DNA of 64,000 nucleotides from positions 434,001 to 498,000 of the forward strand of contig CAWBOV010000004.1 in NCBI GenBank assembly GCA_963790525.1. Reading direction: 5' to 3'. Within the stretch, counting starts at the first letter, position 1; each line of letters begins with the position of its first letter. Below the pieces are notes generated by a model. It was not told the DNA's origin, made no database searches, and saw nothing but the letters and a program-made list of their open reading frames with translations. The position numbers were made by a program, and so were the translations under genes. Below, piece by piece: positions 7,990 through 15,724 of the stretch. Source of the DNA: CAWBOV01 sp963790525 (GTDB lineage: Bacteria > Actinomycetota > Actinomycetes > Mycobacteriales > Jatrophihabitantaceae).

Positions 7990-9250
7990 TCAGTCGCGCG
8001 GGAAGTACCGGTCGAGGAGCTCGTTGCTGAACACGCCGTCCGGATCGCGAGCGGCCATGAGCGCGCGCGTGTCCTCGTAGCGCGGGTACAGCCGGCGGAT
8101 CTCCTCCGGTGTCGTCTCGAAGACCTTGCCCCAGTGCGGGCGCGCGTCGAAGGGCGCCAACCGCGCCTCCAGGACGCGCAGGACGGCACGGACGGCGGCC
8201 TCGTCGGTGACCCACGTGAAGTGCAGCGCCACCGTGTCCACGTGGTAGCTCGGGCTGAGCCACAGCTCGTCGGCGGCCACGGCGCGGATCTCGGCCACCT
8301 GCAGCAGGGGCGCGAGCTCGTCGCCGAGCTGCGAAGAGGATCTCGACTGCGGCGGAGGCGTGGCGCCGGTCGAGGAGGTACTCGGACTGGAGCTCGTCGC
8401 CGTTGCTCGGGGTGAAGTCCAGGCGGAAGTGGGGCAGGCGCTCGTTCCAGGGACCCGGCACACCGCCCTGCGCGGTCGTTGCGGAAGGGTCCACGCCGGG
8501 AACAGGGTGACGGGCACCGGTCGCCGGCACCGCTCCGTAGCGGCTCAGGTCGGCCGCGGGGCCGTCGGACTCGCGGTGCTTGAGCCAGGCCTGGGTGAAC
8601 CGGCGCGCGCGCAGGTCGGTGAAGAGGCTGACGCTGTAGGCACTGCCGAGCACGGCGTCCAGGTCGGCGGAGACGGCGTCCCAGGGCAGCTCGTCGAACA
8701 CATGCTGGCTCACCGTGAACGTCGGGACGAGGTCCAGGGTGAGGTCGGTGACGACGCCGAACGCGCCCAGCCCGATCACCAGGCCGTCGAAGTCGGGGGT
8801 GTCGTCCCGGGACACGGTGACCAGGTCGCCGCCGGGCACGACGAGGCGCATCGCCCGCACGCTCGCCGCGAGGACCCGGTTACCGACGCCCGAGCCGTGC
8901 GTCCCGGTGGCGCACGCCCCGGCGACCGAGATGTGCGGCAACGAGCCGAGGTTCGGCAGCGCCAACCCGGCGGCTTCCAGCCGCTGCGTCAGCTCCCCGT
9001 ACCGGACACCACCGCTGACGACGACGGTCGCCGTGGCGGGATCCACCTCGATGATCGGCGGCAAGCCGGCGACGGTCAGCAGGTCTCCGGTGGTGTCGGC
9101 GATCCGGTTGAACGAGTGGCCGCTGCCGAGCACCCGCGCATGGGTGGCTCCGGCGACGATCTGCTGGACCTCCTCCACGCTGTCCGGCCGGTGGAACCGC
9201 TCCGGGTGGAAGGTGATGTTGCGGGCCCAGTTCGTCGGCGCGGTGGTCAC
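7990..9250 (-). CDS. aldO: alditol oxidase (FAD-dependent), interrupted by a frameshift
   Basis: The sequence closely follows Streptomyces coelicolor alditol oxidase (AldO), a secondary match made from memory of that protein: N-terminal NWARNITF, the covalent-FAD loop VLGSGHSFN, SLPHISVAG and THGSGVG, then GVPGPWNERLPHFR. The product would oxidise polyols such as xylitol or sorbitol to aldoses and produce H2O2. The C-terminal part, with the catalytic EIRAVAAD and HWGKVF elements (AldO Glu320, Arg322, Lys375), is in a different frame. One extra base near 8329 explains this: removing it gives an uninterrupted protein of the same length as AldO across the junction. This is one of three single-base frame breaks in the window. 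The gene is convergent with manA. Confidence 0.82.
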
Positions 9251-9256
9251 GCGAAC

Positions 9257-9262
9257 ACCTTA
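9257..9262 (-). promoter_or_regulatory. -10 hexamer for leaderless alditol oxidase gene
   Basis: On the reverse strand TAAGGT is followed by six bases and then GTG at 9250. It fits a leaderless transcript and lies back to back with the MerR promoter about 80 bp away. Confidence 0.45.
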
Positions 9263-9330
9263 AACGCCGGTCCGGACCGGCTCCGGGCGCCGGTGCCGGA
9301 CTTGGTCCGGGCAGCCGCCGGGAAAGTCTG

Positions 9331-9348
9331 ACACGACCGTGTTAGCCT
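9331..9348 (+). promoter_or_regulatory. merR-sahH promoter: dyad plus -10 hexamer
   Basis: The palindrome ACACG-AC-CGTGT occupies 9331-9342 and abuts a TAGCCT hexamer at 9343-9348, which sits 7 bases before the ATG at 9356, again a leaderless arrangement. MerR-family regulators bind dyads located between the -35 and -10 elements, so this dyad is the natural candidate for autoregulation by the MerR domain. Whether a spaced -35 exists is unclear. Confidence 0.45.
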
Positions 9349-9355
9349 TGGCGAG

Positions 9356-11230
9356 ATGAAGCCGCTCACGATCCAGCAAGCGGTGGAGGTGACGGGCTGG
9401 TCGCAGCGGATGCTGCGCTATCTCGAACAGGCAGGCCTGGTGACCGCAGTGCGATCGCCCGGTGGCCACCGCCTCTACGGCCCGCGACAGATCGAACGGC
9501 TGACTCACCTCAAGAACCTGATCGAACGGTACGACCTCGGTATCACGGACCTCGCGTTCGAGATGCGGATGCGGACCGAGCCCGACCTCGCGACCAGCAT
9601 CGACGACTGGTTCGGCGCCATCCATCGCGTCGCCGAGCCGCGGCAGGCCGGGATCTACCGGCGACTGACCGCAGAGACCGCGAACGACGTCCCCGGTCCG
9701 AGTCCGGCCGGAGACCCGTTCCCGCCCACATCAGAAGGAGAGCACATGAGCGCCACCCTCCAGGCCGACAGCGCCGGATCCGTCAGCGACTTCAAGGTCG
9801 CCGACCTGTCGCTGGCCGCCTTCGGGCGCAAGGAGATCACCCTCGCCGAGCACGAGATGCCGGGGCTGATGTCGCTGCGCGCCGAGTACGGCAAGGCGCA
9901 GCCGTTCAAGGGCAAGCGCATCGTCGGCTCGCTGCACATGACGGTCCAGACCGCGGTCCTCATCGAGACGCTGACCGCACTCGGCGCGGACGTGCGCTGG
10001 GTGAGCTGCAACATCTTCTCCACGCAGGACCACGCCGCCGCGGCCGTGGTCGTCGGCCCCGACGGGACGCCGGAGAACCCGCAGGGCGTGCCCGTCTTCG
10101 CCTGGAAGGGCGAGACGCTGGAGGAGTACTGGTGGTGCACCAGCCAGATGCTGAACTGGCCCGACGGCGGCGGTCCTGACTCGATCGTCGACGACGGCGG
10201 CGACACGACGCTGCTGATCCACATGGGCGTCGAGTTCGAGGCCGCGGGTGCCGTCCCGTCCGCCGCCGAGTCCGACTCCGACGAGTACAAGGTCATCCTC
10301 GACACGCTCCGCGCCTCGCTCGCGGCCAACCCGACCCGGTTCACCGAGATGGCCCCCGGGATCGTGGGTGTCACGGAGGAGACCACGACCGGCGTCCACC
10401 GGTTGTACGAGTTCGCCAACGCGGGCACCCTGCTGTTCCCGGCGATCAACGTCAACGACTCGGTGACCAAGTCCAAGTTCGACAACAAGTACGGCGTCCG
10501 GCACTCCCTGATCGACGGCCTCAACCGCGCCACCGACGTCATGCTCGGCGGCAAGGTGGCCGTGGTGTGCGGCTACGGCGACGTCGGCAAGGGCTCGGTC
10601 GAGTCGCTGCGCGGCCAGGGCGCGCGGGTCATCGTCACCGAGATCGACCCGATCTGCGCGCTTCAGGCGAGCATGGACGGGCTGCAGGTTGCCACGCTCG
10701 ACGACGTCATCTCGACCGCGGACATCTTCGTCACCACCACCGGCAACAAGGACATCATCATGGCCGCGGACATGGCCAAAATGAAGCACCAGGCGATCGT
10801 CGGCAACATCGGTCACTTCGACAACGAGATCGACATGGCCGGGCTGGCCCGGTACCCCGGTGTCGTGAAGGAAGAGATCAAGCCGCAGGTCCACGAGTGG
10901 ACGTTCCCGGCGGACGGCACGCGCCCCGAGCACTCGATCATCGTGCTCAGCGAGGGGCGCCTGCTGAACCTCGGCAACGCGACCGGGCACCCGAGCTTCG
11001 TCATGTCGGCGTCGTTCTCGAATCAGACGCTCGCCCAGATCGAGATCCTCACCAAGCCCGACCAGTACGAGAACCAGGTCTACGTCCTGCCCAAGCACCT
11101 CGACGAGAAGGTCGCGCGGCTCCACCTGGACGCCGTCGGCGCCAAGCTCACGCAGCTGACCAAGGAGCAGGCGGACTACATCGGCGTGGACGTCCACGGG
11201 CCGTTCAAGTCGGACCAGTACCGCTACTGA
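9356..11230 (+). CDS. MerR-family HTH regulator fused in frame to S-adenosylhomocysteine hydrolase
   Basis: A single 624-codon frame has no stop between two normally separate proteins. Residues 1-75 form a MerR winged-helix domain (IQQAVEVTGWSQRMLRYLEQAGLV, then RSPGGHRLYGPRQIERL, quoted in parts). Residues 76-130 are a helical tail ending in a Pro-rich linker. Residues 131-624 are a complete SahH with its own ATG at 9746 and a strong ribosome site. Translation could give a long fusion and a short SahH. In many actinobacteria a separate merR gene precedes sahH, so the pair is natural but the fusion is not. A single-base indel in the MerR tail would restore a stop at 9666 or an ATGA overlap at 9746-9749. 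As three other likely indels occur nearby, an artefact is possible. Confidence 0.7.
   Translation: MKPLTIQQAVEVTGWSQRMLRYLEQAGLVTAVRSPGGHRLYGPRQIERLTHLKNLIERYDLGITDLAFEMRMRTEPDLATSIDDWFGAIHRVAEPRQAGIYRRLTAETANDVPGPSPAGDPFPPTSEGEHMSATLQADSAGSVSDFKVADLSLAAFGRKEITLAEHEMPGLMSLRAEYGKAQPFKGKRIVGSLHMTVQTAVLIETLTALGADVRWVSCNIFSTQDHAAAAVVVGPDGTPENPQGVPVFAWKGETLEEYWWCTSQMLNWPDGGGPDSIVDDGGDTTLLIHMGVEFEAAGAVPSAAESDSDEYKVILDTLRASLAANPTRFTEMAPGIVGVTEETTTGVHRLYEFANAGTLLFPAINVNDSVTKSKFDNKYGVRHSLIDGLNRATDVMLGGKVAVVCGYGDVGKGSVESLRGQGARVIVTEIDPICALQASMDGLQVATLDDVISTADIFVTTTGNKDIIMAADMAKMKHQAIVGNIGHFDNEIDMAGLARYPGVVKEEIKPQVHEWTFPADGTRPEHSIIVLSEGRLLNLGNATGHPSFVMSASFSNQTLAQIEILTKPDQYENQVYVLPKHLDEKVARLHLDAVGAKLTQLTKEQADYIGVDVHGPFKSDQYRY
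9733..9740 (+). promoter_or_regulatory. strong internal ribosome binding site for sahH
   Basis: AGAAGGAG lies five bases before the ATG at 9746, inside the open MerR-SahH frame. It is the best Shine-Dalgarno match in this region and indicates that SahH is translated from its own start whatever happens upstream. Confidence 0.75.
9746..11230 (+). CDS. sahH: S-adenosylhomocysteine hydrolase
   Basis: The enzyme splits S-adenosylhomocysteine to adenosine and homocysteine, relieving product inhibition of methyltransferases. From the internal ATG the protein is 494 residues, the usual actinobacterial size with the internal insertion seen in mycobacterial SahH. Motifs include the substrate loop TVQTAVLIETL, the NAD-binding GYGDVGKG near residue 275, the catalytic segment INVNDSVTKSKFDNKYG and the C-terminal KSDQYRY that reaches into the neighbouring subunit's NAD site. 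The start is chosen by its strong ribosome site. The stop lies within a small hairpin shared with the convergent kinase-like gene. Confidence 0.95.
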   Translation: MSATLQADSAGSVSDFKVADLSLAAFGRKEITLAEHEMPGLMSLRAEYGKAQPFKGKRIVGSLHMTVQTAVLIETLTALGADVRWVSCNIFSTQDHAAAAVVVGPDGTPENPQGVPVFAWKGETLEEYWWCTSQMLNWPDGGGPDSIVDDGGDTTLLIHMGVEFEAAGAVPSAAESDSDEYKVILDTLRASLAANPTRFTEMAPGIVGVTEETTTGVHRLYEFANAGTLLFPAINVNDSVTKSKFDNKYGVRHSLIDGLNRATDVMLGGKVAVVCGYGDVGKGSVESLRGQGARVIVTEIDPICALQASMDGLQVATLDDVISTADIFVTTTGNKDIIMAADMAKMKHQAIVGNIGHFDNEIDMAGLARYPGVVKEEIKPQVHEWTFPADGTRPEHSIIVLSEGRLLNLGNATGHPSFVMSASFSNQTLAQIEILTKPDQYENQVYVLPKHLDEKVARLHLDAVGAKLTQLTKEQADYIGVDVHGPFKSDQYRY

Positions 11231-11243
11231 CCGACGCGTCAGT
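11226..11243. terminator. short hairpin across two convergent stop codons
   Basis: ACTGAC (11226-11231) and GTCAGT (11238-11243) form a perfect 6-bp stem with a 6-base loop. It spans the stop codons of sahH and the convergent kinase-like gene, which are only eight bases apart. There is no U-tract, so terminator function is only a suggestion. Confidence 0.3.
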
Positions 11244-12144
11244 CCGGTTGCGCGGCGGCCTCGAGCAGCTCAGGCAGCTCGGGGCCGTCGAGCAGCAGGC
11301 GGGCCTTGTCGAAGCGTTCCAGCCCCCACCCGAGGAAGTCCTCGTCGAGGGAACTGGTCGCCTGCTGGATGACGCCCCACAGCGTCCACCCGTACTGCCC
11401 GACGGCCGTCCACAGGCGGGCGCGGGCGACCCGGCTCGGCCTGGGTCGGCCGTAGTAGGCGGTCACCAGGTCGGTCAGCTGGTCGGCGCTGAAGCCGTTC
11501 TCACCGGCCAGGTTCCCCAGCTCGAACGTCGGGTCGTTGTTGCCCGAGTACTCCCAGTCGATCATCCAGATGCGATCGCCGTCGTCGATGAAGTTCGCGG
11601 CCAGCAGGTCGTTGTGGCAGGGGACCACCGGGTCCGCGTCCTTCCGTAGCGCGGCCTCGATGCGGGCCAGCACGCCGTCGTAGCCGTCGTAGCCGTCGGG
11701 GAGCGTCGCCCCCAACCGTGCGGCGACGGACCGGTAGCGCCGGCCGACCTCGAACATGTCGAAGTCGCTGACGAACGCAGCGCCGGCGTGCAGGGTCCGG
11801 CAGGCGGCCGCCAGCCGCGGGATCATCGCCGCGTCCCTGGTGCCGTCCGCGGTCAGCGTCCGCCCGGGGACGTAACCGACGACGAGCAGCGCGGGTACCG
11901 CGTGGTACTCCAGCGCCGGCGGCGCGATCCCGGACTCCGCCGCCAGTTCCGAGTTGGCGAACTCGTGCTCGCGGTTGATCGCCAGACCGTCCGCGCTGTC
12001 GGCGAGCACCCGCACCACCACCGCGCTGCCCTCCCCGCGCACCACGTAGTTGACGTTGGTGAGGCCCCCGGGAAGGAGCGTGACCGACCGCGGTTCGGGC
12101 GGCAGGCAGGCCAGGTGCGCCCAGTTGTCGGCCGGCTCCGTCAC
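11239..12144 (-). CDS. choline/ethanolamine kinase-like phosphotransferase
   Basis: This 301-residue protein has the APH/choline-kinase fold. The catalytic loop is PCHNDLLAANFI (HxD-x4-N form, about 180-191) and the metal loop is IDWEYSGNNDP (about 199-209). The N-terminal LPGGLTNVNY is the nucleotide-binding loop expected for choline kinases of the LicA type. The likely reaction is ATP-dependent phosphorylation of choline or a similar amino-alcohol; a different small hydroxyl substrate is possible. The gene diverges from a dimethylglycine-dehydrogenase-like gene 64 bases away, which supports a link to choline/betaine metabolism. It starts at GTG with a GGGGGTGAG ribosome site. Confidence 0.78.
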   Translation of the reverse strand: MTEPADNWAHLACLPPEPRSVTLLPGGLTNVNYVVRGEGSAVVVRVLADSADGLAINREHEFANSELAAESGIAPPALEYHAVPALLVVGYVPGRTLTADGTRDAAMIPRLAAACRTLHAGAAFVSDFDMFEVGRRYRSVAARLGATLPDGYDGYDGVLARIEAALRKDADPVVPCHNDLLAANFIDDGDRIWMIDWEYSGNNDPTFELGNLAGENGFSADQLTDLVTAYYGRPRPSRVARARLWTAVGQYGWTLWGVIQQATSSLDEDFLGWGLERFDKARLLLDGPELPELLEAAAQPD

Positions 12145-12196
12145 GACTCACCCCCGAACTGCGTGGACCAGAGCACGACGGTATCCGGTCGGGCCT

Positions 12197-12202
12197 TAGG
12201 GT
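12197..12202 (+). promoter_or_regulatory. -10 hexamer for leaderless flavoprotein gene
   Basis: TAGGGT is followed by six bases and then GTG at 12209. The 64-base gap to the divergent kinase-like gene therefore holds both promoters. Confidence 0.45.
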
Positions 12203-12208
12203 CGACGC

Positions 12209-14674
12209 GTGAGTGAGCAGAGTCTGCCGTCCAGGGCCCGCATCGTCGTCATCGGTGGGGGTGTCGGCGGGACGAGCGTGGCCTATCACTTGGCCCAGCG
12301 GGGCGAGCGTGACGTCGTGCTCCTGGACCGGGGCGAGCTCACCAGCGGCTCCACCTTCCACTCCGCCGGGCTGGTCGGGCAGCTGCGCTCGGACCCGACG
12401 CTCACCCGGATGAACATGTACTCCGTCGAGCTCTACCGCCGGCTGCAGGCCGAGTCCGGCTCGGTGGGCTGGGTCGAGAGCGGCGGCATCAAGCTGGCGT
12501 CCTCCCCCGAGCGGCTGGAGGAGATCCGGCGCCAGATCAGCTGGGCGCGCACGTACGGCCTGCCCCTTCACGAGATCTCGGCGGCCGAGGCCAAGGAGCG
12601 GTTCCCGCTGATGAGCACCGACGGCGTTCTCGGCGCGGCCTACCTCGACTCCGACGGCCACCTCGACCCGTCCCAGCTGTGCTACGCGCTGGCCGCGGGC
12701 GCGCGGGCCGGCGGGGTACGGATCGCGCAGCACACCCGGGTGATCGGCATCGACGTCGCCGGCGACCGGGTCACCGGGGTGCGCACGGACGCCGGCGACA
12801 TCGAGTGCGAGATCGTCGTCAACTGCGGCGGCATGTTCGCCGCAGAGATCGGCCGCCTCGCCGGAGTGCGCATCCCGCTCGTGCCGATGTCGCACCAGTA
12901 CCTGATCACCGAGGCCGTCCCCGAGCTGTCCGGGCGCGCCGATCCGCTGCCCGGCTTGCGCGACCCCGACCTGCTCGTCTACTACCGGCAGGAGGTCGAG
13001 GGGCTGCTCATGGGCGGCTACGAACGGACGGCGCTGCCCTGGACGGCGACGGAGAGCACCTACGACGCCATTCCCGCGGACTTCAACGGCAAGCTGCTCC
13101 CCGAGGACTGGCCGAGGTTCGAGGAGATCCTCACCAACTCGACGGTCAGGGTCCCGCAGCTGGCCGAGCTCGGACTGCGCCGCATGATCAACGGACCGGA
13201 GGCCTTCACGCCGGACAACGAGTTCATCCTCGGCGAGACTGAGGTGAGCGGGTTCTTCGTGGCTGCCGGCTTCTGCGCTCACGGCATCGCCGGCGCCGGC
13301 GGGATCGGCCAGGTGATGGCGGAGTGGATCCTGGACGGCGAACCGTCGATGGACGTCTGGCACATGGACGTGCGCCGGTTCGGACCCCAGTACGCCTCGC
13401 CGGGCTACACCCTGGCGCGGACCCGCGAGAACTACGAGACCTACTACGACATCGCCTACCCGAGACGGGAGCGCGTGTCGGGGCGGCCGCTGCGCACGTC
13501 GCCGGCTTATCCCTGGCATGCCGCGCACGGCGCGGTGTTCGGCGAGAAGGCCGGATGGGAGCGCGTCAACTACTACCGTCCGAACGAGGACCCCGCCGCC
13601 GAGTCGCTGCGCCCCGAGGGATGGGCGGGCCGGGACTGGTCGAGCGCGGTGGCCACCGAACACCGCGCCACCCGCGAGCGCGCCGGGCTGTTCGACGAGT
13701 CGTCCTTCGCCAAGATCGAGGTGTCCGGTCCCGACGCCGCGGAGTTCCTGGACTGGGTGTGCGCGAACCGGGTGGCTCGTGAGGTCGGTGCGGTGACGTA
13801 CACGCAGGCGCTGAACCGGCGCGGCGGCATCGAATCCGACGTCACCGTGACGCGCACCGCGCCGGACGGCTTCCTCGTCGTCACCGGCACGGCGTTCGGC
13901 ACCCACGACCTCGGCTGGTTACGTAAGCAGGCACGCCACAGGAGCGCTCAGGTGCGCATCGCGGACGTGAGCGGTCAGTACGTCTGTTACGCCCTCTGGG
14001 GGCCGCGTGCCCGCGACGTGCTCGGACCGCTCACGCCCGCCTCCCTGTCGAACGAGGCGTTTCCGTTCATGACGTCCCAGCAGCTCACCGTGGCGGGAGT
14101 GCCGGCCCGCGCGGCGCGCGTCACGTTCGTCGGCGAGCTGGGCTGGGAGCTGTACGCCTCGGCCGAGTACGGCGCCGGGCTGTGGCAGACCCTGATCGAG
14201 GCCGGTGCCGGCAGCGGATTGATCCCGTGCGGTTACTGGGCGATCGAGAGCCTGCGGCTGGAGAAGGGGTACCGGGTCTGGGCAGCCGACGTCAGTCCGG
14301 AGACGTCGCCGTACGAGGCCGGCCTGGGGTTCTGCGTCAAGCTCGACAAGCCGGGCGGCTTCCTCGGCAGGGACGCCGCCGCGGCTCGGCGCGAGGCGGG
14401 GATCGAGCGCACCCTCGCGTGCCTGGTGCTGGAGGATCCCCGGCAGGTGGTCATCGGCAGCGAACCCGTCCGGGCCGGTGGTTCGGTGATCGGGCGCATC
14501 ACGTCGGGCGGCTTCGGCTACACGAGCGGTGAGTCGATCGCCTACGCCTACCTGCCGCTCGCGCAGTCGGGTGCGGGTTCGGCGGTGGAGGTGGACCTGT
14601 TCGGCAGGTGGGTGGGCGCCACGGTCGTCGCGGGCGCGCGGGTGGACCCGTCCAACTCGCGGGTCCGCAGCTAG
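12209..14674 (+). CDS. dimethylglycine/sarcosine dehydrogenase-like flavoprotein with GcvT domain
   Basis: This 821-residue protein has the standard architecture of dimethylglycine dehydrogenase and oxidase. Residues 1-380 are a DAO-type FAD domain (GGGVGG at 16-21, then GSTFHSAGLVGQ with His51 at the usual covalent-flavin position). A connector follows (about 380-440), then GcvT and GcvT C-terminal domains (about 440-810) that bind tetrahydrofolate. Such enzymes remove N-methyl groups from dimethylglycine or sarcosine and pass them to folate. The substrate is not certain, as many actinobacterial paralogs are uncharacterised. The divergent choline-kinase-like gene and nearby sahH fit a methyl-group metabolism neighbourhood. 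The GTG start is supported by the leaderless promoter just upstream. Confidence 0.85.
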   Translation: MSEQSLPSRARIVVIGGGVGGTSVAYHLAQRGERDVVLLDRGELTSGSTFHSAGLVGQLRSDPTLTRMNMYSVELYRRLQAESGSVGWVESGGIKLASSPERLEEIRRQISWARTYGLPLHEISAAEAKERFPLMSTDGVLGAAYLDSDGHLDPSQLCYALAAGARAGGVRIAQHTRVIGIDVAGDRVTGVRTDAGDIECEIVVNCGGMFAAEIGRLAGVRIPLVPMSHQYLITEAVPELSGRADPLPGLRDPDLLVYYRQEVEGLLMGGYERTALPWTATESTYDAIPADFNGKLLPEDWPRFEEILTNSTVRVPQLAELGLRRMINGPEAFTPDNEFILGETEVSGFFVAAGFCAHGIAGAGGIGQVMAEWILDGEPSMDVWHMDVRRFGPQYASPGYTLARTRENYETYYDIAYPRRERVSGRPLRTSPAYPWHAAHGAVFGEKAGWERVNYYRPNEDPAAESLRPEGWAGRDWSSAVATEHRATRERAGLFDESSFAKIEVSGPDAAEFLDWVCANRVAREVGAVTYTQALNRRGGIESDVTVTRTAPDGFLVVTGTAFGTHDLGWLRKQARHRSAQVRIADVSGQYVCYALWGPRARDVLGPLTPASLSNEAFPFMTSQQLTVAGVPARAARVTFVGELGWELYASAEYGAGLWQTLIEAGAGSGLIPCGYWAIESLRLEKGYRVWAADVSPETSPYEAGLGFCVKLDKPGGFLGRDAAAARREAGIERTLACLVLEDPRQVVIGSEPVRAGGSVIGRITSGGFGYTSGESIAYAYLPLAQSGAGSAVEVDLFGRWVGATVVAGARVDPSNSRVRS

Positions 14675-14700
14675 CCGCGCGCGCACTGGCTCGGACAACC

Positions 14701-14716
14701 TACGGAAGCGTAAGTT
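14701..14716 (+). promoter_or_regulatory. desaturase promoter with overlapping inverted repeat
   Basis: TACG-GAAG-CGTA (14701-14712) is a perfect 4-bp inverted repeat that overlaps TAAGTT (14711-14716). That hexamer sits seven bases before the ATG at 14724. A repressor bound at the repeat would block the -10 element, so it is a candidate operator. The spacer also contains AGAGG, so initiation may be leaderless or ribosome-site driven. Confidence 0.4.
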
Positions 14717-14723
14717 AGAGGTC

Positions 14724-15677
14724 ATGACAGCGATAGACGACCGTTCTGCCAAGCTCCAGACCGACCTGCTCCACGAGCTGGAGCCGGTCGTCGAGGAGAA
14801 CCTGGACCGGCACCTGTCCCTGGCCAAGGAGTGGATGCCCCACGACTACGTGCCGTGGAGCCGGGGCCGGGACTTCGCCTTCCTCGGTGGCGAGGACTGG
14901 GTGCCCGAGGACAGCCCGCTGGACCCCGTGGCGCGGACGGCGATGATCGTCAATCTGCTGACCGAGGACAACCTGCCCAGCTACCACCGCGAGATCGCGA
15001 CCCGGTTCGGCCGTGACGGAGCCTGGGGTGAGTGGGTCGGGCGCTGGACGGCCGAGGAGGGTCGCCACGCGGTCGCGCTGCGGGACTACCTGGTCGTCAC
15101 CCGTGGCGTCGATCCGGTCGCCCTGGAGCGGTTGCGCATGGAGCACATGACGGCCGGGTACGACTCGGGTGAGAAGACGCCGTTGCAGGCCGTGGCCTAC
15201 GTGTCCTTCCAGGAGCTGGCCACCCGCGTCTCGCACCGCAACACCGGCAAGGCGACGGGCTGCCCGATCGCCGAGCAGCTCCTGGCCCGCATCGCCACGG
15301 ACGAGAACCTGCACATGGTCTTCTACCGCAACCTCACCGCCGCGGCGTTCGACCGGGCGCCGGACGCCACGATGCAGGCCGTCCGCGACGAGGTCGTGGG
15401 GTTCACCATGCCCGGGCAGGGGATGTCGGACTTCCAGCGCAACTCGGTGACGATCGCCAAGGCGGGGATCTACGACCTGCGCCTGCACCACGACGAGGTG
15501 GTCGCCCCGATCCTCAAGTTCTGGCGCGTCTTCGAGCGGACCGACCTCGGCGCCGCCGGTGAGGCAGCCCGCGAGGAACTGGCCCAGTTCATGGCAGCGC
15601 TCGATGCCCAGGCCACGCGATTCGTCGAGCAGCGGGCCAAGCTGCGCGCTCGCCAGGCGGCGCGCGCAGGTGGGTGA
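14724..15677 (+). CDS. acyl-ACP desaturase (DesA-type, soluble di-iron)
   Basis: This 317-residue protein belongs to the soluble stearoyl-ACP desaturase family, which inserts a double bond into acyl-ACP using a di-iron centre. The two iron-binding repeats are visible as EEGRHA (about 113-118) and DENLH (about 193-197). The conserved early segment WMPHDYVPWSRGRDF is typical of actinobacterial members. The frame is open upstream, overlapping the flavoprotein gene, so the start is set by the promoter and AGAGG at 14724. Neighbouring genes do not show which acyl chain is used. A product for membrane or storage lipids is likely, as a wax ester synthase gene occurs 16 kb away. Confidence 0.9.
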   Translation: MTAIDDRSAKLQTDLLHELEPVVEENLDRHLSLAKEWMPHDYVPWSRGRDFAFLGGEDWVPEDSPLDPVARTAMIVNLLTEDNLPSYHREIATRFGRDGAWGEWVGRWTAEEGRHAVALRDYLVVTRGVDPVALERLRMEHMTAGYDSGEKTPLQAVAYVSFQELATRVSHRNTGKATGCPIAEQLLARIATDENLHMVFYRNLTAAAFDRAPDATMQAVRDEVVGFTMPGQGMSDFQRNSVTIAKAGIYDLRLHHDEVVAPILKFWRVFERTDLGAAGEAAREELAQFMAALDAQATRFVEQRAKLRARQAARAGG

Positions 15678-15724
15678 ACGTCTCTGAGCGGTCATGTGCC
15701 GGGTGCGTCTGACACCATGGACCC

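Noticed and set aside
11501..13906. 801-codon reverse frame over the flavoprotein gene
   Set aside because: Antisense of a DAO-GcvT protein whose motifs are all in the forward frame; the lower part is the kinase gene in another frame.
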